Assembly (NCBI GenBank): GCA_016758965.1 | Contig: JAEPRB010000432.1 | Span: forward strand, 1 to 22,566 | Origin: Circinella minor | Taxonomy: Eukaryota > Mucoromycota > Mucoromycetes > Mucorales > Lichtheimiaceae | Direction: 5' to 3' | Length of the DNA: 22,566 nt | Shown here: positions 8,817-18,724 of the stretch, piece by piece | Position numbering within the stretch: the first letter of the stretch is position 1 | Layout: each line of letters starts with the position of its first letter | The notes under the pieces: model-generated | Told to the model about the DNA's origin: nothing | What the model saw: the letters and a program-made list of their open reading frames with translations, nothing else | The model's database searches: none | Program-made: the position numbers and the translations under genes

Positions 8817-11800
8817 TTACAATCTTTTTATTTCTCCTAAAACAATTGGCTCCTTCATCATATCCTCATACACATAATAAAACAAGTTTTCTTTTGTTGA
8901 TGCCAAAACTCCAACCAGACAAATAATCTCTGACGCGTCACAAACATATAACCGATCAATTGAACCATGTCCTGTCTTTCCACAAGGATATCTATACTTC
9001 GTCAGCCGCGTACCTTGTGTTGTATTATAAGAACATTATCTCTTTACCTCAGATGAAATAAGAAATCATATTTAAAATACAGACGTGAACATAACTCAGT
9101 TCTAAAAAGGAAACTGAGTAAAATCGCATAACGATGCCCTGCGCCTCGTCAACTTAAATTAAAGAATAAAAGAGAGTATCATGGGTAAGCCCAATATACT
9201 TCAGAACAGTAGCTATAGTAACCTTCTCAATATTAATGACTAATACCAAGTGCCTAACTTTAATATCAATCCCCTACATCATTCAATTAACCAAGCCCCA
9301 TAACTCATAGAATAGAAAACATATAAATACGGGTTGTAAATATTATTTTAAAAAAAAAACTTTATTTCTAGTTTTCAAATTATTATTAAAGATATATAAC
9401 AAAGTCTCAAAGAATTTCATACCTTGTCTGTTTTTATTTCCTACTTTTATTAAAATAACCAAATATCACACCTTGATCAAGGTTCACCAAACATAACAAC
9501 AGCGTCTCAGCTATATAGTTTGATAGTGTTTGTTATTAATAGAATAAAAATAAAAAAAGGACAAGTAAAAAGTATTGTTACTACTATGTACTTACACATG
9601 TATCGATGGCTAAAAAAAAGAATTGCTTTACCAAAGAAAGTTTTCATCTCACTGTTATCTTTACTACCACTACCTATACCTCAATATGCATTCTTGTCAA
9701 CTGGTAAATTGAGCTTCAAAAACGTCCCATTCTTGTCAGAATCAAGTGGAAGTTTACAGTCATATGTTGTTCTTTTCATAAATAAACGCTTTCCAATGGT
9801 AATATCCTTATTTAGAGGGGGTAGTGAATTTGCTTTCATTTTCCGTATGCGAGCCTGAAAATTGCGAACGTAACGCATCAAGTTATAAGCATCAAAAAAC
9901 ATGTCTGTTGATGACTTGGCCAAATGAGGTCCCCACAATTGTTCTGGGCCATTACTTATATCATTAGAAAAAAATGCATCGTCTCTGATGTTATGTATAT
10001 CGTTGTTATCATCAGTTATAAATATTTCTTGATTGTTTGTTCTGTTTTGAAATCGATTGGCTGCTACCAATGTTAGTTGATTTCCAGCATTAACACCTGG
10101 TGCTTTTGTGGATTTAATTAGCTTGTCAAAGAGGCCGACAGCTCGCTCTATACATCTTGCTCCAAAACCTCTTAATGGGACATACAAACGAAGAATGTCA
10201 GGTACATGGCGAATATAATGAAAATTAATTGTATAAAGATTATGTGGAAGTTTGTTGATCGCAAAACTATGCCAATGTTTGATTTCTCTGCATATTAGTC
10301 AGTAATGTGTTTTTACCATAATACTAATTTTTCGTACTGTCTTCTGCTTACTTTTCGATGGATTCGATATCTACTGTAGTAATGGACCATGACAGTGACA
10401 AAGAACATGCTTTCGCAAGAGATGCAAGGGAAAATATTGCCTCTTCAGGACAATCAGTCGATTCAAGCTGCTCAATTAGTATCGTAGGAACCACATATAC
10501 AAGTAAATCAATAAAATCAATAGCTCTAGCATTTTTAGTTGTAGTCAGTACATCTAATAGAAATTGATGTGTTAAAGATGTTAAAAGATAAATACATATT
10601 TGTATAAATATAAGTACATAAAAGGTAAAAGAAAAAAAACCTTTAATCATTCCATCAAATGTTCCTGGCCATGTCGAGCTAGATCTTGATATTGCATGAC
10701 TGACAGCAGTTCTCCGAGTTTTGTCCAGCAAATACGGAGTACATAAGATTGGGTTTGTGACCCACCCAAAGATACTTGGACTAATGTTACAACCAAATAA
10801 ATGCATTTCATCGAGCCCCTAATAGAAAGCGCCTGAGAATGATTTTAATTCAGCGAACGGGGTTGGTGATTTAATGTTATGGTCTTAAAAAGTACAAATT
10901 CAATATTTGACCAGTAGTTAATAAAGAAGGAAACAACAGCAGCAAAAAAAATTACCTTATCTCCAATCTTAAAATTAAGTTCAGAACGTATAGGATCCAA
11001 CTCTTCATTCCCAGGAAAATACATCCCAAATCCAGCACGTGCGTTACTATTTCCAGTTTCTAGATCGCGTCGATCCTTTGATTTTGGGCTTTCAAGTCGT
11101 AATCCTTCAATTAAACAAATACGGCAGCCTAAATTGGTGTTCTTAGTTAAAAAAATTTCTATACATAATGCTGTTGTAGTTCTACAATAATACTAACCAA
11201 AATAAGACATATGGCCATTGTAATGGCATAGAGATGCACAACTTGAAATATCACCAGTAGCCATAATCAAGTGTGCTTTATAATGGCGCTCTTCTCCATA
11301 ATCACATAATACGTCAATTCCTGCTGTTTCCAATCCCTTCATCTCTTGGACAAGGGGAGCAAGGAATGAATCTAAGTTTCCATCATAAGACGCTGTTGGA
11401 ATGATAGCTACTTGTATCATATTTTCATCTTTGTAACTTGTATGAAAATAAAATATAAAAAGTCAGCATCTTTACAATACAGTGGCAAGAGCCGATGCTC
11501 TTGTCGATAATATTACAACTTACAGCATATCATCTGGCAGGTTCATGATAACAATATGAACAATAGTCATAGATACTACACTATGAATGAACAGTTGGAA
11601 GCCATCAACGTATAAAACAAGTATAAGGTCATTATTACTCCAATTTTTTTCCTTGATCACTGAACCATCAAACATATTTTCGAGAGCTCCTGAAGATGTT
11701 TTTTTGTTGTATAAAAGATTTCTTGTGGGTGAATGGGCAATAAATGTAGCAAGCTGATCAGACACCGGTAAATACAACATAGTGGCAAATGATTCTTTTT

Positions 11801-12724
11801 TACTGCTTTCATTTCGCGATTCGCGATACCAAGGAGTGTTGCATTTATTGTTTGGACATGTTGTAAGATCATCTGTTATAAATAAATGGCAGCCCTTCCT
11901 ATATATGTCATAATACCGTTCTTGAACTGGATAAAGGGATTTAAGCAACGTTTGGGTCCAATAAGGTGCGAGAATATGATAAAAAAATACATTCGTTGAT
12001 ACTATGAGATAGAATATTAGCATTTAATTTTCATTAGCCTTGGAACATTAAAAAACACCTTACCATCATGATCTCCAGAAACAACTGTTATAACATCATT
12101 TGCCCATGCTACTAAGGCTTCATAACAAGCATCTAACAAATGGAACCTGTTGATGATTTGCATCAATTTCAGACTTAATAGCTCACTTGATGAAAGCTTA
12201 CTTCCACCAATATTCTTCATGTTAATATATTTCGCATCATCGCTCGTATATCTTAGAAGTGATTGAGCATCTGTTTCTGCACCTATTTCTGAATTGTTTG
12301 CGTCAAAATAATTTTCATTTGTATTAATGTACTGCATTGGGTTCTGGTCGTCTCTATAATCATAATCCTCAATATCTATGTCATCAAAATAGCAGCTACG
12401 TTCGGATCCCTGCTCAAGAATTGAAGAAATTGAACTGTTATTATTGATAACCTGTGTACTTTGTATTACTAGTGCATGTGAGGACAATGATGTAGATGAT
12501 GTAGAAAAAAAAGGTGTATGTGCTGAAGATTGAGCCTGTACTGGTTCAGGTGTCAATATTTGTAATGAAGTTGAGGAGCTACTGGCTGCTGACAACGATG
12601 ATAAACCTTGAGATTTGAATCTCTTGGAGTTTGGTTCTATATACCGCTTAGTGTAACATTGCTTCTTATGTTCGTCAAACTTCCTTTTTGTTGGACTAAG
12701 ATTACAATACAGGCACTGGGTCAT
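8817..12724 (-). pseudogene. Tnp2-like (CACTA) transposase, copy 1, interrupted by a solo LTR
   Basis: Eight exons, minus strand: 12724-12064, 12001-11524, 11436-11198, 11128-10956, 10818-10641, 10553-10352, 10287-9596, then 9510-9471 joined to 9012-8817. The start at 12724 is chosen because a C2HC finger (CLYCNLSPTKRKFDEHKKQC) follows at once; a Ser-rich and acidic linker comes next. The Tnp2 core includes YHILAPYWTQTLL, LTTCPNNKCNTPWYR, LVLYVDGFQLF, MTIVHIVIMNLP, IIPTASYDGNLDSFLAPL, HLIMATGD, GHMSYFGCRICLIEG, LDEMHLFGCNISPSIFG and HYIRHVPDILRLYVPLRGFG. Damage is light: one in-frame TGA (9679-9681) before KTFFGKAILFFSHRYM, and LTR A in the last exon. Removing the LTR with one CCTTG restores NLDQGTRLTKYRYPCGKTG and a natural end at TAA 8817-8819. 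The segment just upstream of 10818 (AELKSFSGAFY then TAG) resembles coding sequence in copy 2, so exon 5 may once have been longer. Confidence 0.85.
9018..9470 (+). mobile_element. solo LTR A (453-bp family)
   Basis: Begins TGTTGTATTATAAG, ends CCAAATATCACA (TG...CA), and is flanked by 5-bp duplications CCTTG (9013-9017 and 9471-9475). A TATAAATA box lies at about 9322. Two further copies occur in the window with different 5-bp duplications. No internal retrotransposon genes are present. It sits in the last exon of Tnp2-like copy 1. Confidence 0.92.
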
Positions 12725-12917
12725 GGCGCCCAGAGGTTGCCAAGTTGAAAAAAAAACAAACAACACTTTCTAAAGATTAAGCACTTCCATCGATGTGACT
12801 GCCTTGTGAAAAAAATTTTATTTGTTGTTTTTCTCACCATTGTTTTTTTTTTCTTTGCGATGGTTTCTCCTCGCTACTGTTAGTTTGAATTTGTTTCGGT
12901 TTCAGTATAGGTTTGTC
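12725..12917. promoter_or_regulatory. shared divergent promoter region between the Tnp2-like and partner genes
   Basis: About 190 bp separate the two start codons (12724 on minus, 12918 on plus). It contains A/T-rich tracts with an AAACAAACAACA / TTGTTGTTTTT-type inverted relationship. No unambiguous TATA element is seen. Co-regulation of the pair is inferred from the layout only. Confidence 0.4.
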
Positions 12918-14444
12918 ATGCCACCCAAATCAAACGTAAAAGTATCAGTACAACAAGAATTACAAGAATTGAGACGCCAAGTAACCAATATTTCCCATGA
13001 TCAAGAAACTTTATACACAGCACAAAACGAACTAGCTGGTGCTATTCGAGAATTAAAACAAGAATTTAAAAGCAAAACTGAAGAAATATTGAATGCTATT
13101 AATGATTTGAAGGAAGTATCAATGAGCCATATAACAAGATCCATGTTTTTTAGAAGTTTACCAAGTGATGCTGCATCTGTATCAACAAATTCAACTTTAG
13201 CAACAATATCAATAAGACCCACAGCAAGAAATAATTTTGCAAAGAGTATTATCCTGGCACCTAGGAAAACTGTAATATTCAAAGGAAAGAGAAAGCAAGT
13301 TAAAGCCAAGATTACTAAGAATTATATAATAAAATTGGTAATTCAAAATGATATTAATCCCGATATGTCATATTCACAAGCAGAAGCAATTTACAACACA
13401 GTCATTCAAGAAAGAAGATTAGCTTTGAAGTTGCTACCACAAAGATTAGTAAATAATGGACAAGAAACGCTGCTGGATGATGAAATAGGTGATGAAAAAA
13501 TTAAGATTGGATGGGGGAGCATCAATGAAAATGAACGAAAAACTACTATTGATGGATTTAAGGATGCTGTTTTTGAGAGAAGGTCTGTCAATTTGAGGCT
13601 TTGTGAAGAAGATTGGGCGGCGCTTCACATGTTGTCTGAAGGTTGGGGAAATCGAAGACAGCAGGAACAAACAGTGCGAAAAAGCAGAGGGTATGTATAC
13701 ATTATTTATTACGAATAACATGATCAATTATTCGAACATCTAAATAACGTTTTCTTTTCATAAAACAAGATTGTATAGTATTGGTGAAGCTCCAAGTCCA
13801 CAACCATCAAGTCCACAACCACAACCACCAAGTCCATAACCATCAAGTCCACAACCATCAAGCTCATTACAAGAATTATCTACAAAGTAAGAAATGATGT
13901 GAAGAGATGATACTTTAAGCTAGGTATGAAGGAAATATGACAAATTAATATGATGATATGCTTTTTTCAAAATAGTTTATCTGTTCCAAGTCTTGCGTCG
14001 TCTTCTGCATCAACCACAAGCATGATTAATAATCTTTTACAAACGTAATGAATGTTAACCAGGGTTGTTTGTGATTAGACAATGTGAAACGTTGCTGATA
14101 TTTGTATATATTTTTCAATAGATTGGCGCCTACTCCTGAAAATAAAGCAACAATTGCCATTTTACACAGGTAATCCTGCATAATACAATTAAATCTCAAC
14201 GACTTGATATCTACAAACATAAGTAAATAATGTGTTAAAAAACTGTTAGCATTATTCAACAAAACAGCCCCACTACTACTACTACAAGTAATAATACACC
14301 ACGAAGGTAAGCTTAATACAAGATTCTTTTCTACATTTATATGGATTGTGTATAGGAGGAATGTATAGCTTCTTAACTCTTTTTATAATATATTTTATTA
14401 GCAATATACTTGATCACAAATCAAACAACGATACAAATATTTGA
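12918..14444 (+). pseudogene. TnpA-position accessory protein of the CACTA-like element (unrecognised family)
   Basis: Six exons: 12918-13690, 13770-13886, 13976-14044, 14122-14169, 14250-14306 and 14402-14444, every junction phase 2, spelling 368 residues plus a stop. The only defect is an in-frame TAA at 13837-13839 inside a PSPQ-type repeat where CAA is expected. Residues about 10-70 look like a coiled coil (VQQELQELRRQVTNI, ELAGAIRELKQEF). A basic segment follows (KGKRKQVKAKITKNY), then a conserved-looking block (about 165-250) with SYSQAEAIYNTVIQERR, DEKIKIGWGSI and LCEEDWAALHMLSEGWG. The C-terminus is low-complexity Ser/Pro/Gln/Thr. I do not recognise the family. Its place inside the element, divergent from the transposase, is that of TnpA-type proteins, which bind subterminal repeats; function is inferred. 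Start 12918 (MPPKSN) is preferred over an upstream hydrophobic extension. Confidence 0.72.
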
Positions 14445-14835
14445 TCGGACAACAATAAACAACAAGAAAAACTCTAGCGTTTTAATTATAAATAGTTATA
14501 TATTATTATTAGTAGTATTATAAAAAATATCGACAATTATTATTTATTTGCCATGATGCATGGGAAGAAATACAATAAATAATACTACAATACATATATT
14601 GTTAAAGATTGTAAATAAAAAAAATTATTTGTCATGATGGAAATACATAATATATAATAGAGTATAATAATATTGATCATTATATTACTACTGCTACATG
14701 ATATTGCATTTTTTTGTACCTACTACGTATTGTTTTATTTTTTGCTATATATTTTGAGTTTCCAAAAGGACACATCTATATATTGCTGTTAATTTCTGTT
14801 TATAGCTGTGTTCCCATGTTATCTTCTGTTATCTT
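14445..14835. other. AT-rich stretch inside the CACTA-like element, no gene
   Basis: Very AT-rich, with simple ATT/ATA runs. The last part (about 14817-14850) has a 10-bp TATCTTCTGT repeat leading into the subterminal hairpin. I see no coding exons. Confidence 0.6.
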
Positions 14836-14931
14836 CTGTTTTCGTCTGTTCTTGTCGGTTCTGTGGATTTCAGGTGAATGGTCAATTTCCACCCTAAATC
14901 CACAGAACTGATATGAACAGACAAAAACCGG
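14836..14931. repeat. subterminal hairpin at the right end of the CACTA-like element
   Basis: Two arms of about 39 bp (14836-14874 and 14893-14931) pair imperfectly. They include a perfect 13-bp match GTTCTGTGGATTT / AAATCCACAGAAC and GTCTGTTC / GAACAGAC, around an 18-bp loop. The motifs (CTGTG, TCTGTTC, GATCACAG) are related to those of the 8317-8640 array at the other end. Confidence 0.85.
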
Positions 14932-15000
14932 GGATCACAGCCTTCTTTTTCCGACGTGGTATATGTATACAAGTAGAAATTATTTAAGTTAGTAACGTAC

Positions 15001-16246
15001 CTGTTTAACTTTTTTTCCCATGCTCGTCTAATATGCCAATGACAAACTGGAACTTGGACTTCGGTACCAAACGTAGACAAAATAGCATCCATTTCAGTGA
15101 CACTACCATTGATCATGATACGTTTAGAATAAAAACCACATTCAAACTTAAGCCACGAGAGCCAACGACTAATAGTAAATGAAGATTCAGAATTCGTAAT
15201 AAAAAAAGCAACAGGACAACCTTTGTTTGTTATATCACTCCTAGTAACAAGTGAAAAAAAATAGCAATCACCACGGTCAGACAAAAATGATACACATGTT
15301 TTGTGTGTAGAATCGAGGTTAATATCCTCTTGTTTCAATAATATCTGTGTAAAAGAACATTAGTAAAAGAGTATATATCAAAAATAATATAAATCAAAAG
15401 CAATATACAAATTCATACCTTTTTCTGCCACAGAGTGACCCATGCAACCATTAATAATTCTTTTTTAGATCCATTAGCCTTTTCGTCAGCTTGGGATGTA
15501 TTAATAATTTCAAATAAGGTATTATAACCTTTTTCTTTAAGGATATTAATCCATGCTTGTGTACTTTGTTTGTCGAATCGATGTTTTCTTGAAATATTAT
15601 TTAAACGTTGTTGGATTTGATTTACAATATCATAACGATGTACACGGAGAGCTGCCGGTATTTTCAAAACATTTGGATCTATATTTATTTCATTTTCAGA
15701 CTAATCAAACAGCAAGTTAGATATCGCATCATAGATGACCACACATTTACGAATGCCAGTTCTACATACCTCGTTCATTTCTTCATTCGACAATTGTAGT
15801 AAATCTTTCATTCCTCTCCAATCTTTCTTTTCTTCAACACGTTTTTCAATCTAATTCTTAGCATCGAATGGAAGTCTTGATTCTTTAATATCCTGTTCAC
15901 TGAAAGGATTATGACCATCATGCATCCAATTATATGTTACTTTAATAATACCATCAACAGCACGTTTAGTAGCTTTGATTTTTGCAGTACAACTAGTGTG
16001 TTTTGATAGATTTGTTCGACGTTTTTTAGTTGCTGGAGGGATGGAAGACAATTTACGACTATGATCACAAATGTACAAAAGAGACCAATCAATTTTTTTT
16101 CTGGGATTAGGAGTATCTTTTGTATATGAAGTTGAAGGAGCTGCAGTTGAGGTTGTGCTTTTTTTCTTATTCCAAGTCGCATGGCAAGAAGCTTCTTCAT
16201 TAAACTATTTATTAAAATTATATTCATTGTGAAAAGTTAACTCCAT
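15001..16246 (-). pseudogene. MULE transposase, 5' half (exons 1-3): DNA-binding N-terminus and catalytic core
   Basis: Exon 1 is 16246-15770, exon 2 is 15700-15419 and exon 3 is 15344-15001, with 69- and 74-nt introns, all phase 0. Exon 1 has a FLYWCH/WRKY-like zinc-finger region (YICDHSRKL, HTSCTAKIKATKR, YNWMHDGHNPF). Exon 3 is the MULE core: LDSTHKTCVSF (first catalytic Asp), GCPVAFFITN, RWLSWLKFECGF, KRIMINGSVTE and VCHWHIRRAWEKK. The family has IMID at the second Asp; here it is IMIN (AAT, 15108-15110). Two in-frame TAG codons (16205-16207 and 15851-15853) fall where Trp is expected. The donor at 15000/14999 ends exon 3 in phase 2 and matches the acceptor before 8281. The true start may be slightly upstream, since PPVDWVSSP reads in frame before the ATG. 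Confidence 0.87.
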
Positions 16247-16533
16247 AGGGGAACTGACCCAGTCAACAGGAGGTCATTTGCATACAATATAAAGTGTGTT
16301 GTTAGTTTGATTGTTCATGATAAATACAAATAATGAGGAATAAAAAAATAATGAATAATAACGAATAAGATTGTGAATCTACCCATAAAGATGGGAAAGA
16401 CGCGTGATCTGTTATTTGCCCCTGGGCGAAACACGTCTGAAATAAAAACATTCCTGGGAAATGACGGTCTCTGAATAAAACAAAAATTTGTCGACGTCAT
16501 TAGCGTGGACAATTAGGAGCGTCGATTTCAAAG

Positions 16534-16695
16534 CCCCAAAGTTAAGTCACGGTCAATGTCTAGTACAGTGGACTGAAGGACAAACAAATGATTTCATTAT
16601 ATTAATGAATTTAAACATTATAAAGAAGTAAATACAAAAAATATTTTATATGAATACATAAATAAAGGTGTGTCTGTGTGCATGTCGGATTGAAA
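16534..16695. other. spacer between the MULE and Tnp2-like copy 2
   Basis: No gene. CACGGTCAATGTCTAGTACA at 16548 faintly resembles the terminus of the first CACTA-like element, but no matching duplication is seen. The length is discussed under the element-2 hypothesis. Confidence 0.35.
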
Positions 16696-16889
16696 CTATA
16701 TTTTACTAACCTTCCCAAGGGTAATATCTCCTGGAATCATTTCAGGATATACAACATAATATCGGTCTGGATGGAGTGACGATTTTAGTAGTCCCGTGTA
16801 ACCTCGAATGTTACTGGCATGGATAACGTAGAATTTGTCACTACGACTTGTATTTTCGCTTGTATGGTGTCCATATGGGGGGATAATCT

Positions 16890-17300
16890 ATAACCATAAA
16901 TTATTTACCATATTGAAGAAGAAACAACTATATTATATTTAGAACACGTAATGGCTAGACCATACACATCTACCATTACCTCTAAATCTCATTATCAAGC
17001 ATGGCGTCGTCCATAGTCCTAGCCAAGAGAGGGGATATGCTCCTTACCAGTCCGCCAATACTTTTAATTAACAAAAACTTTTTTATTTATATTATTATAT
17101 TATTATCTGTTATCTATTTTTTTAATCATTGAAAAAATTAAAAAAAATAAAATAAAATAAATAACTTTTAAAAATAATATATTTTTATTTTTAATATATA
17201 TAATCATAATAATATTATAAAACATTAAAATTTTCATTTTAATGTTGTTATTTAATTTTATTTCTTATATATAAAATAATAATAAAAACTATAATTATTG
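16890..17300. other. interruption in the 3' part of Tnp2-like copy 2
   Basis: Separates GNLQMTKY (about 17350) from PPYGHHTSEN (about 16870), which are nearly adjacent in copy 1. It consists of an extremely AT-rich block (17045-17290) and a more balanced block of about 125 bp (16920-17045). Could be a decayed insertion or a long intron; no terminal repeats or target duplication were found, and no tRNA or 5S fold was recognised. Confidence 0.4.
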
Positions 17301-17698
17301 ATTATTCTCCATGGGATGCCCGTTTTCATTGCTCTTGGTGATGTGCCATACTTTGTCATTTGTAAATTTCCATATATTTTCACTAAACATAAAGGGTGTT
17401 CACCAGCTATTGAAAATATTGCCAAAGTAAGTAGTACTTATTTTAATAATTACTTTATTTTTATAATCAAATCAACAACTATAAATGAACTAACCTCCTT
17501 CATAAGTGTGAGTGAAAAATAATATAAGCTCACCAAAGTATGTAGCCCATGCACCCCCTTTGATGCGAAGTCGAAGCTTAACGAGTGTATCCTTTTTTTT
17601 TGCAGTACTTCGGAATTCTTGGCATTGATAGATAGTGTCAATCTTGAACAAACGTTTACCAACTCGAATATTTTGATCCAAGGTGCTACGTCTAACAC

Positions 17699-18086
17699 GA
17701 ATCTCCTTATGTACCCTACACTTAACTCTCTCCTCCCACTCAATTCTTTGAAATTTTCAGATTCTGCTATGTGAATCAAAGATAAGTCGCATAGGCACTT
17801 CATCAAAAATATAATTTTTCTCTTTTGTATCTTTTTTTCCAATTCTTTTTTATATAATCTAGTAGAAACAAAAACTTTCATCCTTAGCATACCTTATTCT
17901 TTACATTAAATAGTATGTTGTAGTTCTATTTATTATGTACTTTTTTTATACTTTGAAAGAAAAAAATTATATTTTTTGATGAAATTGCCTATACGACTTA
18001 TCTTTGATTCACATAGCTGAATCTGAAAATTTCAAAGAAATAAGTGGGAGGAGAGAGTTAAGTGCAGGGTACATAAGGGGATTCCA
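17699..18086. mobile_element. 388-bp MITE with ~125-bp terminal inverted repeats, TSD TCTAACAC
   Basis: Arms 17699-about 17825 and about 17960-18086 are near-perfect inverted copies (GAATCYCCTTATGTACCC, then CACTTAACTCTCTCCTCCCA, continuing through a GAATCAAAGATAAGTCG block) with a spacer of about 135 bp. The 8-bp sequence TCTAACAC flanks it directly (17691-17698 and 18087-18094). Removing the element and one copy makes the Tnp2-like frame continuous: NYFPDNCVR joins RSTLDQNIRVGKRL. An 8-bp duplication suits hAT-type or KDZ-type mobilisation; the family is not recognised. Confidence 0.92.
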
Positions 18087-18724
18087 TCTAACACAGTTGT
18101 CAGGGAAATAGTTATGCCAATACTTTTTGACATATCTTTTAAGGTTATATTTGGAAAATGCATCAAGGGTTGAGAATTGAATATCCCAAAGTTCAACTTG
18201 GTCGATACTAGGTAATTCGTCATCTTCTTCATCACCTTCTTCGTTACTGCTGTCGCCGTTGTCACTTTCTGCACCCTCCTCGCTTTCGTTACCACTATCA
18301 AACTCTTCACTGGTATCATTTTCAAAATTTTCAATATTAGCAGTAGGTTGAATGACATAAAAGTTTTCTGGTTCTTCAGCATCATCGAGTACTTCTTCTT
18401 CACCATATACGCGTTCAAAGGTACGCAACAGTAATTGACACTTGATGATATTGGCGGCGTTGGCACCAGAAAGCACTCACTGTTTGATATGGCGTTTGAA
18501 AAATCCTACAGTTTATATAAAATATATAAGCTCATCATAAAATTATAATGTGACACTGGCATAATTTACAACATACCAATTGCGCGTTCGGCTGATCATG
18601 TACTATACGCTCTGAGAGGACCTAACTTTGAGCAGATTATATGTTGTATATGGCGCAAGTAATGGAAGTTGACAGTGTACATGTTTTTATCAACATTGTT
18701 CATCATGTGGAGATGCTAGACATG

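Larger units (their letters stand above)
8299..14958. mobile_element. two-gene Tnp2/CACTA-like DNA transposon nested in the MULE intron
   Basis: The ends read CACGTC inward on both sides (8299-8304, and 14953-14958 on the minus strand). After exactly 12 diverged bases each continues with CTGTGA and a C-rich stretch. They are flanked by 3-bp duplications GTA (8296-8298 and 14959-14961), the size and CAC start expected for CACTA elements. Inside: a subterminal palindromic array (8317-8640), a Tnp2-like transposase gene on the minus strand, a divergent second gene on the plus strand, and a subterminal hairpin (14836-14931). Excision with one GTA leaves a 56-nt GT-AG intron in the MULE gene. The 6660-bp length includes a solo LTR. 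Confidence 0.82.
6865..16524 (-). mobile_element. Mutator-like element (MULE), split by a nested CACTA-like element
   Basis: Direct 9-bp repeats ATTTCAAAG lie at 6856-6864 and 16525-16533, the duplication size expected of the Mutator superfamily. The two ends face each other as inverted repeats: GTCCACGCTAATGACG is perfect over 16 bp, starting 14 bp inside each terminus (6879-6894, and 16495-16510 on the opposite strand). The outermost 14 bp are diverged. Between the ends lies a MULE transposase gene on the minus strand. Without the nested element the MULE would be about 3.0 kb. Stretches 6980-7231 and 16247-16490 show no genes. A diverged pair of about 36-bp repeats (CCTGGG...CTGAAATAAAA / CTGAATAAAA) lies at about 16418-16490. 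Confidence 0.8.

Noticed and set aside
9471..9485. Palindrome CCTTGATCAAGG as a regulatory site
   Set aside because: Its first half is the LTR A target duplication and the rest is Tnp2-like coding sequence; the symmetry is probably chance.
9520..9858. Plus-strand gene of 112 residues
   Set aside because: Antisense to the conserved Tnp2-like C-terminal exon (IGKRLFMK, KTFFGKAILFF), with no homology of its own.
16315..16512. 65-residue minus-strand gene
   Set aside because: It overlaps the MULE terminal inverted repeat and a short repeated segment; no recognisable domain.
16920..17045. tRNA, 5S rRNA or SINE
   Set aside because: No cloverleaf, no convincing A/B boxes and no 5S consensus could be found.
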